NCBI GenBank assembly: GCA_024449915.1
Contig: JAMZAV010001741.1
Location: forward strand, 62,001 to 126,000
Source: Sweltsa coloradensis
Taxonomy: Eukaryota > Arthropoda > Insecta > Plecoptera > Chloroperlidae
DNA: 64,000 bases
Reading direction: 5' to 3'
Shown here piece after piece: positions 47,489 to 59,600 of the stretch. The notes under the pieces were generated by a model. The model saw only the letters and a list, made by a program, of their open reading frames with translations. It had not been told where the DNA came from and did not search any database. Positions within the stretch are counted from its first letter, which is position 1. The number at the start of each line of letters is the position of its first letter. The position numbers were made by a program, and so were the translations under genes.

Positions 47489-47733
47489 CTATACAGCATG
47501 TACAATGCCTAACAGGCCCTGCCACAAAGTAATACAGATAATTATAGCAACCCATTGTGTACTAGGTGACAATGATCTAGGGCTTGAGTTACAACCATCT
47601 TTGCTGTTGCAGGTGCAATACTCCATAAAAATGTTGTATGTTCCCGTACGCATCAGACAGTAACGTTCATCGCCACCAATTCCTGGTTCACCCACATAGG
47701 CACAACTCCTGAAGAAACGCCACTCACCATTCA
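47489..47733 (-). CDS. Ly6 gene B exon 3 (second half of domain, C-terminal tail)
   Basis: The acceptor TTCTTTCAG precedes 47733; 80 codons and a stop follow. It contains FFRSCAYVGEPG, RYCLMRTG, the terminal CTC-x4-GCN knot and a hydrophobic tail. Confidence 0.93.
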
Positions 47734-50700
47734 CTGAAAGAAATGTAAAACATTAGTTAGGTCTACCAAGTCATTCATAACTCATTTCATTACCTACCCT
47801 AGAGCAGCGCTGTTAGGGAAATTGCTGGATTATCCCAAAGGCAATCATGTAAAGCTCATTTCACAAAATTTTAATTAAGCCTACGTAGTATTCTCACACT
47901 AACATGTACGCTAATTATCACAGCAGCAACTTTTGTATGTTCTAATCCTGACCATTTTCCAGTAAATAGTGGCTAATGCCCACCATTGCAATTTTACTAG
48001 GTACCTAATAGGCCTACTAACATTTTCATATCAAAATATAACTACCGGTACACATTTTTTGACAAAAGCCTAACTCACATATTTTGTAGTAGGTACAAAG
48101 GACTAGGCCAAGCAACGAAGGACCATTTGAGACGATTTAGAACAATAATTCCGGGCAAACTGAATTTTTGCACAGACCTTCCTTAAAGTGTCATTAATAA
48201 AAAGAAAAAAGTCGTCAAAAATCGGGCTGGAGCATTGGCCGCCATCTTGGAAAATATCTCCACAGAAGTGGTTGTTTTCGTATATCTTTAAAATGGCGGA
48301 AGATAGACAAAAAGTTTCAACAGCAAACATATTCCCCTAACAATTTGATACGGTACAAAAATAGTTTCTACCTTATTTTCGGTAGAGACAACGGTTAAGT
48401 CACAAAATCATGGTTTATATGTTGCTTATTGGAGTACCAGCTGATTTGCTCATTTTTGCGCCCAGTATCAAACAATTCCATAGATATCTTAACACCTATA
48501 GTATGTGTATGTGTGTGTGTGTATGCGCAGTCTCCAATACCTCCGCACAGGCGCGAGTGTACCAAATTGAAGCGTCAATCTCACCCATTCAAGATGGCGG
48601 CTTGGCGTTTTAATGTATGCTTTTTTAATGCAATAAAGTACTTTACTGGATTGTTTGATATGGTTTAGCTTGTGCAGCATGGTATTGAACAAACAGAAAC
48701 AATGCAAAGTTATTGCATACGGGAATTTAGTAATCATTTGGTGTTAAAGTCTAATATGCTCACCTGCCAAACTGGCGGCCATCTTTAAAAATATTTTTTC
48801 GATTAATCGCTCCCATCTAATTAACATGCAAACTCACCCATTCAAGATGGCTTCCAATTGTCCCGGAAGTGGACCGCTGACTGCTAGTCTAGCCAATTAT
48901 ATGGGATGTCTATGAACAATTCCCTATAGGCCCTTAATCAGTGAGAAATCGATTTAAACACAAAAAAACTTTTGTACGGTGTTCATGAAAGCTTTCATTA
49001 GTATTTTAATAATCAGGTTTTCAAAATCAAAATTTGCATTTACCCGGAAGTTTGGTTTTCCATTGTTGGTATTTTCTCAATATATTGCCATATATGACTG
49101 TCCATTATTAAAAATTGCATCTGAAAAAAAATTATTTCTACACACATTGAAGTGACTTAAATAACGATCCGATTACAATCAAAGTTTAAATCCAATATGG
49201 ATGCTAATTCCTAATATTCCTAGTATGAATTGCCCCTACTGTTTTTGTGCTGTTTTTACACTCTTTTTGTTATATTATTCACTTTGTTGTTGAATTAGCG
49301 GCCATATTGAATTTAAACTTTGGCTGTAATCGGATCGTTATTTTTATTTAAGTCAATACAATGTGTGTGGAAATTAATTTTCCTCAAATGCAATTTAGTG
49401 CTTAATAATGGACAGTCAAATATGGATTTTTCTTTAGGAAATGCCAACAATGGAAAACCAAAATTCCGGGTAAATGCAAATTTAGATTATGCAGGGACCT
49501 GATTATTTAAAATACTGATAGAAGCTTTCATGAACACCGTACAAAAGTCCTTTTGTGTTTAAATCAATTTCTCACTGATTTACCGGGAATTGTTTGATAC
49601 TGGGCGCAAAAATGAGCAAATCAGCTTGGCCAGTACTCCATTGTGGCGTAACCCTCGTCTCTACCGAAAATATGGTAGACACCATTTTTGTAGCAAGTTT
49701 TAAGGGTAATATTTTTGCTGGTGAAACTTTTCGTCTATCTTCCGCCATTTTGAAGATATACGAAAATAACCACTTTTGTGCAGACATTTTCCAAGATGGC
49801 GGCCAACGCTCCAGCCCGATTTATGAGGACTTTTTTCCCTATATTAAGGACACTTTTCGGAAGGCATTGTTGCTTGGCCAATAAGTCTGAACTTGACGCG
49901 ATGCCAGATGGCATGACGCATGTACAAAGAGAATCCTGTCTCTATTGGATAACACGACAACACGTGATAGCCGAGTAGGGCCTAGGCCGATTGGGGGCAT
50001 GAAAAGAAGAAGAAAATATTTAATAAATTACCAGCTTCAACAAAATACTCCAAACTCACGTAGGCCCTACACTCTTTATGTATAAATTAATAGCCTCTAA
50101 ATAAAGCTCAGTTTAAAATTGGAGAAGGGTTGACAGGTTGGGAAAGCATACAGAACATATAGCCCTGCCTGAAGGGCTGGGGTCGACAAAACTTTTCACC
50201 TGCTGATGACAACTGCAGATAATTTAAAGTTGTTTGTTACCTTAATCCACGACATATTTCATCTAGTTCTACTCATTAAAAGAATTCCTTGATGATCATT
50301 TCACAATTGATGTAACTTCTTGTTTAATCACACTTCTTTCATACATAATAACTCTTTTCCCCTTCACTTAGGTTTAAAAAAAAAACTGTATGCCATAGGC
50401 TAATGCAGCTTACAACCAGGGCTCGAATTTTAAAATATTTAAGCACTCGCCCTCTTGTAATTTTATTATTTTACTAGTTCGAAATTAAAAACACTAGTCT
50501 GTATTCCTACTCCAAACCACTACTAGTAGCCTACTACTATAACAAAAATACGTAATTTCATTTTACAACTTACCAACATAAATACTGCTGACGCAAAGAC
50601 AGGTGTTAGGTTGCCTTGGAAACGTAATGTACGCAATTTATGTTACGGCTCACCAAAATAATCACTCGCCCGCGCAACAATACACTCGCCTCGGGTGACC

Positions 50701-53700
50701 GGACGAGCATTAAATTCGAACCCTGCTAACAACTATATCGCCACAAAAAATAGAATTCTAAATCATTAATGATTGATAAAAAACAAATTGTATTCTCTTA
50801 GACTGAATTGATTCTTTAACAACTTTGTTTTGTTTAACAAAAGGACACTTTCACTTCCAAACAAAATTTGTTATCATATAATTTCATATTTAGGCCTAGT
50901 TCATCATCATCACATTTGTTATCATATTTTGTAGTAGGGCCTATGTGTTTGTGACTTTGTGTACCAGTATTAGATTTTTTTGTTGTACTACTGTAACTGC
51001 CATGTATTATGTTTATATTATGTAGGCCTATAGAGGTACGTGTTCAAGTGTCTATTTATAGCGTTTTGTAGCATCTATTTTTTGGCTAACTTCAAAACCA
51101 TGTGTAGGCCTATGAACTTTTTTCATATTTTTGGATGAGCGTAGCGAGCGAAGTGAAGACTTCAATTTGACTTTCTGTTTTTTTGTTTGTTTTTCACTTA
51201 CGTTACCCCAAGAAAAATAGCTCGGGTGTTTGTTTTTTGTTAGTTTTCTGTCTGTTTGTTCGCTCTCTACGGGCAAACGGCATATGCGATCTTGATGAAA
51301 ATTGAGGGGACCTTCGAAATCTCTAAACTTAGACTTGCTACGTTTTTGGATACAATCGAAGAAATATTTCTCATGATATCGTACTTTTTTACGATTTTTT
51401 CGATTTTTAGTGCGATATTTTCGTCACATTTGGGCCGATTCTGACCAAACGGGCGGGGCTACAACGTTCATATTTCACATGGACATTAAGGTTATGGTGA
51501 TGTAGTACCTTGTGAAAGAAAAAGTTGAAAAAGATAGCTAGAATCCATAGAACTAATGGTTTTAATATGAGTTTTTTGATTTTTAGTGCGATATTTTCGT
51601 CACATTTGGGCCGATTCTGACCAAACGGGTGGGGCTAGAATGTTCATTTTTCACATGGACATTACGCTAATGGTGATGTATTGCGTTTTGAAAGAAAAAG
51701 TTGAAAAAATTATCCAGAAACCATATAAAGAAAGGTTTTAAATTAAGTTTTTTGAGGAATTTAATAACAAGTAACAATAGAAACTTGACAACAATCACCT
51801 ACAATGTGTTCAAAAGCCACTTGATAAGTAAAGAGATCCCACGCAAACTAAAAACTTACAAAAAGCTCATCCATCAACGCGACGGGACTTTAGCGTTTTC
51901 CTAGTTAATTTTTAATTTGGTCACCAAGGTTGAATTAACAGGTTTTTTAACGAGGTGTCATTGAAAAAAAAATATACTGTAGGCCTACCTGTTACAATTT
52001 TGATGGTTTCTATTCTAACTATGTCACCAAGTTAGTTCAAGTATTGACCTTGAATGATGTGCAAAAGATAGATTTTAATCAACATAATTTGTAAGCGCTA
52101 AGCGTTGTTCCTATAGTTACCCCATGTTCCTACTTACCCCACTTATCCCTAGGTATTGTAGTTATAGCACAGATAATAGAGAACACTACTCTGTTATCTG
52201 TGGTTATAGTGTTGTAAAATTTCATGAAATTTAAGATTTTGAACCTTTCATTGATAGGATATCATAATTATTGAACCGAATGGAACCGTGTGTAGAGACT
52301 AGAGTTTACAAATCATGTGACTTGACAGTATGTCCTAACGGATCTAGCGCTGATTCATGCGCGAAGGGCGGGGTGCTTTTTTCTGCAAGATTTTCAGATT
52401 ATTATAAAACGAAAATGAACTCTGAAGCAGTAGCAAATCTAGGGGTGTGGAGGGGAGTTCGGTTTTGCGAAACCAGTAGGCCTGCAGGGTCTGATTATTT
52501 ATTTATTTAACGTCTATCCTACTCAGTTAAAAAAAAATTATTTACAAAGGAGGACAACTAAATAAATATAATTACATTAATGCAGAGCCTAGGCCCTAGA
52601 CTAGCGCCTAGTAGACTTAGTACAAATCTAGGCCTAGGCCTAGCTAGCTAGGGTAGTAGGCAGGGCCAACTCAATTAGCCACCATTGTTTAAATAGCTTA
52701 CCTTTCTGTCTTATTTTTCGGCACATCGTGGGGAGCACTCCAGGAATGTGCTCAAGAATTGGTTCTTGTTTACAATCAAAGATGGGGAATGAACTATTGT
52801 CAAACGGGTCCGAGCATTTTGGATCAGTGTCTGATCGACAGTTCCAGCACTTTATACCGAAACCTGAAATCACAAAATTGGAAGATGAGTGCATTAGCCT
52901 ACCGGTAGCCTAAAACCCAAAACGTAACTTGTTTGGTTGGGAAGGCCAACTTTGTTTCGTAATTTTTTCGGTAAATGCACTAGAGGCTTTATAGCCCACA
53001 TCACATGGGGAAAAAATAGGTAGACCTACATAGTAGCCTAGGGCTACTTTTGGCGCAAATTATTGACCACACCAATAAGGCTCCAAATGTAAGCAACTTT
53101 CTAACTCCCAACAAACTCCTTTTTGGTTGAATATACATACATGTATAACAAAGGTTGAGAGTATTGAGAAGGTGCAAAAAAGGTTTATCAAGATGTTGTT
53201 TTAGTTTTAATGTTGTGTAGGCCTACCATAGAATTGATTATTTAACTCTTTGTAAGGATAGCTCCTTGATGACATTGTACAATAGACATAAACTATTAGA
53301 CATGGTGGTTATATACAAGCTAGTATGGTAAATAATGTGTTTGATTCTCCTTTACTAAGCCTTTTAAACTTTAATGTGCCTGCCTGACAAACGAGGAATC
53401 ATCCCACTTTTTACATAGGGCCTAGGCCTACCTAACAATAGGAATAACACTTGAAAAAACAATCAGCACTTCATACGCTTCAAACTAATTTCAATTTAAT
53501 AAATATAACGCCAGCTAGGCAAAGAGGTAGGTAGGCCTACTTTTTCGGCAACTGTTTAAAAGTAGGTTAAGGGGAGGGGGACGGGGGCGCAAAGCACGTA
53601 CATGTTTTAATAATAACCTATATTTTACAATATTATCATTGTTATTATTAAAACATGTACTTTGCGCCCCGTCCGCCTATAACCTATAAATATATGGTAG

Positions 53701-56517
53701 GCCTACACAATCATTAAAACTAAAACAACATCTTGATAAACCTTTTTTCACACTTTGACCCCCCCCCCCCCCTCACCTAACTCACTTTTCCCCTCCGAAG
53801 ACAGTTGGGTCGGCCCAACTGAAAAAGTAATTACCGACAAAGTCATATTTTCTGACAATCTAAGCCTTTTTAAAGCGAAGATGTGGAGGGCTTATTAGAC
53901 GAGTGAGCGAAGGGAATGAGGATTTATAACTCGATCGGGTTTTGGTAGTGACTATTGTCTGTATGTTAAATGTTAAATGTTTGTCTGTCTGTCCGGTCCC
54001 ATACGGCCGAACGGCCAAATAGATTGAGCTGAAATTTTAAACAGACATCCGTGACCAGGTAACTAAAAACTGCTAACAAAGTGAGCATAATCCATTTCGA
54101 TTTAAACCTACAAGAAATAATAAATTGAAAAATAGGCCAAACATGTGTAGGAATTCTTTTAACGACAATGGTATTTCTTTTGAAAAAATCACTGCCTCTT
54201 AGATGTTACTCGGTTTCAGTGGAGGCAATGGAAAAAATATTTGTAATGCAGTTATGCAGTGACAAAGGTCTATCGAAACTTGCATGTTCAAGGTACCGTA
54301 CCCCCAAATTCCGCTGGGAGATTGAGTGAAACTTGCAATCTTTACTCGTATTTCGTACTGGCTATGTTTTCCATAGTATTGTCTCAGTTGATGTAGGCCT
54401 AGACTTAAGTGCATGCATTTTAAAACATGTTTAATATTGTTTTAAATAGGCCTACCGGTACAATCCATAAACTACAAAATCTTATCCGACCAGGGATTGA
54501 ACACCCAGGTCTCCCACATTCCGGGTAGGCCTACAGGGGCACCTTAGCCAACTAGACTAGGGAAACGCCAAAGTCGTTGTTAGATGATTGAGTGAGCCAT
54601 GTGTTGAGTACCAGGGAACATTCCCCATATTGGGCTAGATCCAGCCGGAACTCTACTAGTTTGACGGAATTGCAATTTTTTGTTTTTTTACTTTATTTTC
54701 TTTGCCAAATCACTGATATTTCAAAGTATATTAAAAATAAATGCGCGGAAACCAATTAAAAATAATTTTCAGCTTCTGTTTTATAAACAAAAGTAAGTTA
54801 TAAGTAGCGCGGAGCGACGCGGCCTAGGCCTACCGTGCTGAGATGTACTCACTGCAAGTTACCTTACAAGAACACAAAAAAAATCCAAAATAGAATCATC
54901 ACGTTTTTACTGTTATAATAAAAAAAAACTTCAAAACCTTTAACGTCGCTATTTTAAACGAAAATCCTTTTGTGGTGAAAGTCCTTTATATTTAAAATAG
55001 CGACGTTAAAGGTTTTGTAGGTGGAGTATTTTAGCGAAAATGGTTGGTACGCCTAGTAAGTAAAATCAAGACGTAAATACCAAACATGGCGGATCAATGA
55101 CAGTGAAATGAGCGAGTGTTTGTGTTAAATATGTGTTATTCTATTTAATTGGTATATTTTCAGAGTGATTAGTATAAATAAATTGTTAATAATGAGGTCT
55201 TCTTCATTTGTTTCTATTTTGAAGTTGTTTTTTTATTCTTTTTCTTTGGAAAAAACTGTGTTGAAAAGTTGGACGAGTGTTGTATAGGGCTCAGGGGTAG
55301 GGATTGCGTGTGTTATTCAATCAAACTAAAAGTGATTAAATAAGTCCAGAAATTACTTTCCGCGCTCAAAAACCAAGTAAACACATAATAATATTCAATT
55401 AGAAAAAGGAAAATCATAAATTTAATGTAAAATAACATTCCCGTCAAATTAAGATTATACCGATCCAGCCTTAGGTAAAGATGAGGAAAGGGGATGTTCC
55501 CGGGTACTCAACACATGGCTCACTCACTCGTCTATCAACGACTTTGGCGTTTCCCTAGTAATATAAGATATAAGTTTGATGTAATAGTTACTACTAGTAC
55601 TTATGGGTTGTTCTTAATTTTTTATGATTGTATTAATGTACCTTTATGTCACTTGTGTAATAATTAACTTCTTGTATCCAGGTAGGCCAATTATTGTATA
55701 GGGAACCTAAGTTTTGAAGGCGGGAAGGAAATTGGTTCTCTCTGGTCTCAGCGCCCATAAGAATTAGCATGGTACGAAAATGTAACTCGCCGTATCTTTT
55801 GACTCGCGCAAAAGAAATCTAACCCAATAACATCACAAGATGCATAATTTTGTGAAGAAGATGATAGCATTCTACTTTTCTCGATGACGCTTCCTAAATT
55901 TAAACTATTATGAGTTAAATGGACCCATGTTTGCGCGCTGTCGCAAATGTACACTGACTGAGCGGCAACCCAAGCGAGACGCAGCCACGTTGTGTGCAGC
56001 TGTGGCATCCTCGCATACCACGCGCCTGCCCATGGTTGCTAAATGTACTTCGCATTCAAGATTTTGTTGGCACATTAAAGGATATTTTTTTAGTAATGTT
56101 TAATCTAGTACAACCCAGTGACCTCACAGTAGCCACAAAGCAAGTCGGATACCAAATGTTATGCTGATGCCACGGACAAAATGTTTTTACGTGCTTTTTC
56201 ATGAGCAGTTTGAAAGGTTTGGCAACAGTGTAAATGTAGTGTTCACTTCAACTCAAAACAAATGTCATTAATATTTGTGATAGAGCAGAGTTATGTATAT
56301 CCACGCAAAGAGGAAAGATTATAGTTTCTTACAGTATGAATATAATTCCGGTCCGTGGTCGGGTTCTCGCGCTATCGCTTACGAAACATTTAGCACGGGT
56401 TAATCGCCTATACCACGCTGACCGGAGAGAACCGGACAACGCCCACTTAGGTTCCCTATTGGCACTTTGTGGAATTTTGATATTCTGTTGTCAATAGTAA
56501 AGACAAATTAATGAAAA

Positions 56518-56552
<35 letters not shown>

Positions 56553-56574
56553 GGGTAGGTATTATTATTATTTG

Positions 56575-56620
<46 letters not shown>

Positions 56621-59600
56621 TGAAATGAAAACGTTCAAGGTTTTGTAATGTTATCTTCATTTTTTTCATGTCCGCTTTCGGCCTACCTAGGCTAATGCAT
56701 ATTTGGGTGATTCCATGTAACTATGGAATTAGAAAAAAAAAAATCAAAAATTTTTTTTAAAAGTTTTTTATTTTTTTTATTTTTGAGCATGATTCCACCT
56801 GTAAGAATCAGCCATTGTTTTGATGCTAGCTTCACTCTAGTGCCAATGGCAGCTCTGAGAAGACCGATATTGTTGTAAGCTGGTGATTTATGAAGAAACT
56901 CAAGATATTTGAAGGTAAGATACTCTTATTTAAATTGTGAATTAATATGATTTGATTATACCATTAAATAAAGTATTAAATATGTGTTTAAAAAAGTATC
57001 ACAGCATTAAAATATTACAGTAATTAATCAAGCATGGTATTTTGAGATTAAATACTTGAATTCATGATACGTGAGTTACTAATTAGCCAATTGTTTGTAC
57101 AGTTGACTGTAGATAATTACTAAATGTTTATAAACTTGATACTTTCTAATAAGACATCATAAGCCTTCTTTGGTTAAAAAATTATAATTTTCTGTGGCCT
57201 ACTCTGGATTTTATCGCAAAGTGAACTTGTGATACGTGAGTTACCAGGCACTTAAATACTACGAAAATTCATTTTTGCATACAGTTTCAAATAATATTAT
57301 TTGTTACCAGATTGAAAATAGCATTGACCCCAGTTGAGAAACAGAAGATGTACAGAGAGAGGAAGAAGGAAGAAGGCAAGCATGAAGAGATGAAAGCAAA
57401 TCATGTCAACACGATGAGGAATAGCCGCGAGAAAGCCGATTTAAAGCTAAAAAAGCTACCAGTGTCAAACTCGGTTTAAAAAAGAAGTCAATAGAAAAGC
57501 TAAGGAAAGAAATTCAAGAAGCAGATGTTTAAAAAAGTTATCAGTTCCTCCAGTTGTGACCCCCATAGCAACATCTCCTGCTTACAAAAATGAAATCCCA
57601 GCAAACTTGGAAAGGCAAAAACGAACTTGCGGAGAAATTTACCTACAAAAGTTAAACAACACTTGTTCGTTCTTTGTGAGCTTAGCTTACTAATCTAGTC
57701 TCTTAGACAAGATGTTATTTTGAACAAGGCACCAGTTGGATTCAAAAAACAAAATACAAACAACAAATGAAAATTTTGATTTTTTTAAATTTAAAATTTG
57801 AAAAAAAAATTAAGTTTGTTTTTGTTTGTTTGTTTGTTCAACAAAATTTGTTATTTTGATCTACCTAATTGTATTTTGATATTTTATTACCCTATGATTT
57901 TTACTTTGCTAGTTTTAAGCTTTTAACACTGATTTGCTATACACAAATGTGACGGGATACGTGAGTTACCCTTAATTGATACGTGAGTTACCAATAAAAA
58001 AAATTCTCACTGTCACAAATCGTTTTTAAATTTCTTGACTTTTTTATCATTTTTTCCCTACATATTCATGAGTGTATCTGTATAAATGTTACTGTTTTAG
58101 TTTGTTGGCTGAAGGAGGAAAAAAATTGTTTCTATGTTACAAAATATTAAAGGAGAATATTTTGTTACGTGAGTTACCATTACAAAAAAAATTACAAATA
58201 TCACAGTATGAATTTTTATGAAAAACCTCTTGAACTTAAATTAAGAATAGGTAGCAAGTAGTCTGTAGCACTTTTGACAGATTGCAAAAGTGTAAAGTTG
58301 GTATTTAAATATCATTTTTTCATTGTTACATTTTGTCAAAATGATACGTGAGTTACCATGGAATCACCCATTTAGGCTACCGAAAAAGTTACGAAACAAA
58401 GTCCCCCACCCCCCAAAATCAACCAAATTCCCCCAAAACAAGTGTCTGCTACTAGCCTAGGCCACAGTAGGTAGGGCCTATAACAATAATATAGGCCCTA
58501 CAGTAGGTACCGTATCAAAACTTCAATGCACCGCCTGCAGGGCGATTTGCTGTTGGTGGTCGGCTGCGTGAACTGCGGCGACACTAGCTTGCTAGGGCCT
58601 AGGGGTCTATGCGGACATTTAAGAGACAACCAATTGCATTTAGGCCTATCATTGTATGGTTGTAGAATTGACCCTCACAAACACAAAAATTTGTAAAAAA
58701 AAAACGGCAGCCAAGCTCTCCTTCGAAAGTCTTCGGCTGTGAATGCTGTGAGATATAGAAGTTGAGCCAAGCTTTTCATTCTTTCTCCCTAATCTCGCAT
58801 GGAAAAGAAGTAAGATCATTTCGCCTGTTGACGAGCGCCAAGCCAAACATTTTTGTTGTAAAAAGTAAAAATTTTAAACTCAAAATCATAACAAAATTGC
58901 TTGGCCATTGACTCAAATTTTTGTAATTTGTGGGGGATATTAGCCTACATCTTTTTGCTGTTTGTTTCCTATCAAGGCATGAATGATGGACTTTGAATGA
59001 TTAAATTTGTTAGGCCTAAGTTGAGAGTTGTTTTTTTACTTTTTGGGCCCACGGTCCCCCCAAATTTGCCCCCTTGTGTTTTGGGCGCTAGATATTTATA
59101 ATGGTTAAGAGCATGTTTAATTTCAAGTTTGTAGGCTACAAATTACTACCCCTGAGTAGGCCTAATCACGCGTTTTCATTTTCATTTTGATTTTCCCCGG
59201 TCCCTATTGCCCAGTTTTGGTTTTAAAAGCTAAAGTGATTGCGCATGAAGGACATCTATTTGTGGTCCAAGTTTCAAAGTTCTAGGATGTAGGCCTACAG
59301 TTTTCTCTGTGAGTACGGAATTACGTACCTAGTTTTTGATAATTTTGATTTTCTCCGGTACCACTTACCCAATTTTGCTTTCCATATTCAAAAGTGATAA
59401 AGAATGAGAGATATTAAAGTGTATTCCACGATTGAAACTTCTCAGTTAGGCCTATAGCGTTTTCTTCGAATGATTAATATTTTTAAGTTCAGAGTTGTTT
59501 TTTGACATTTGTTGGCCCACGGTCTCCCCAAATTTAGTCCCTTGTGTTTTGGACGCTAGATTGAGAGTTTGTTTCTTTTCAATTTTGTACAAATTACCAC

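Noticed and set aside
52728..52913. Plus-strand 61-codon ORF
   Set aside because: Antisense shadow of Ly6 gene B exon 2, which has matching splice sites and conserved cysteines.
56456..56638. Poly-asparagine ORF
   Set aside because: Translation of an (ATT)n microsatellite on the minus strand.
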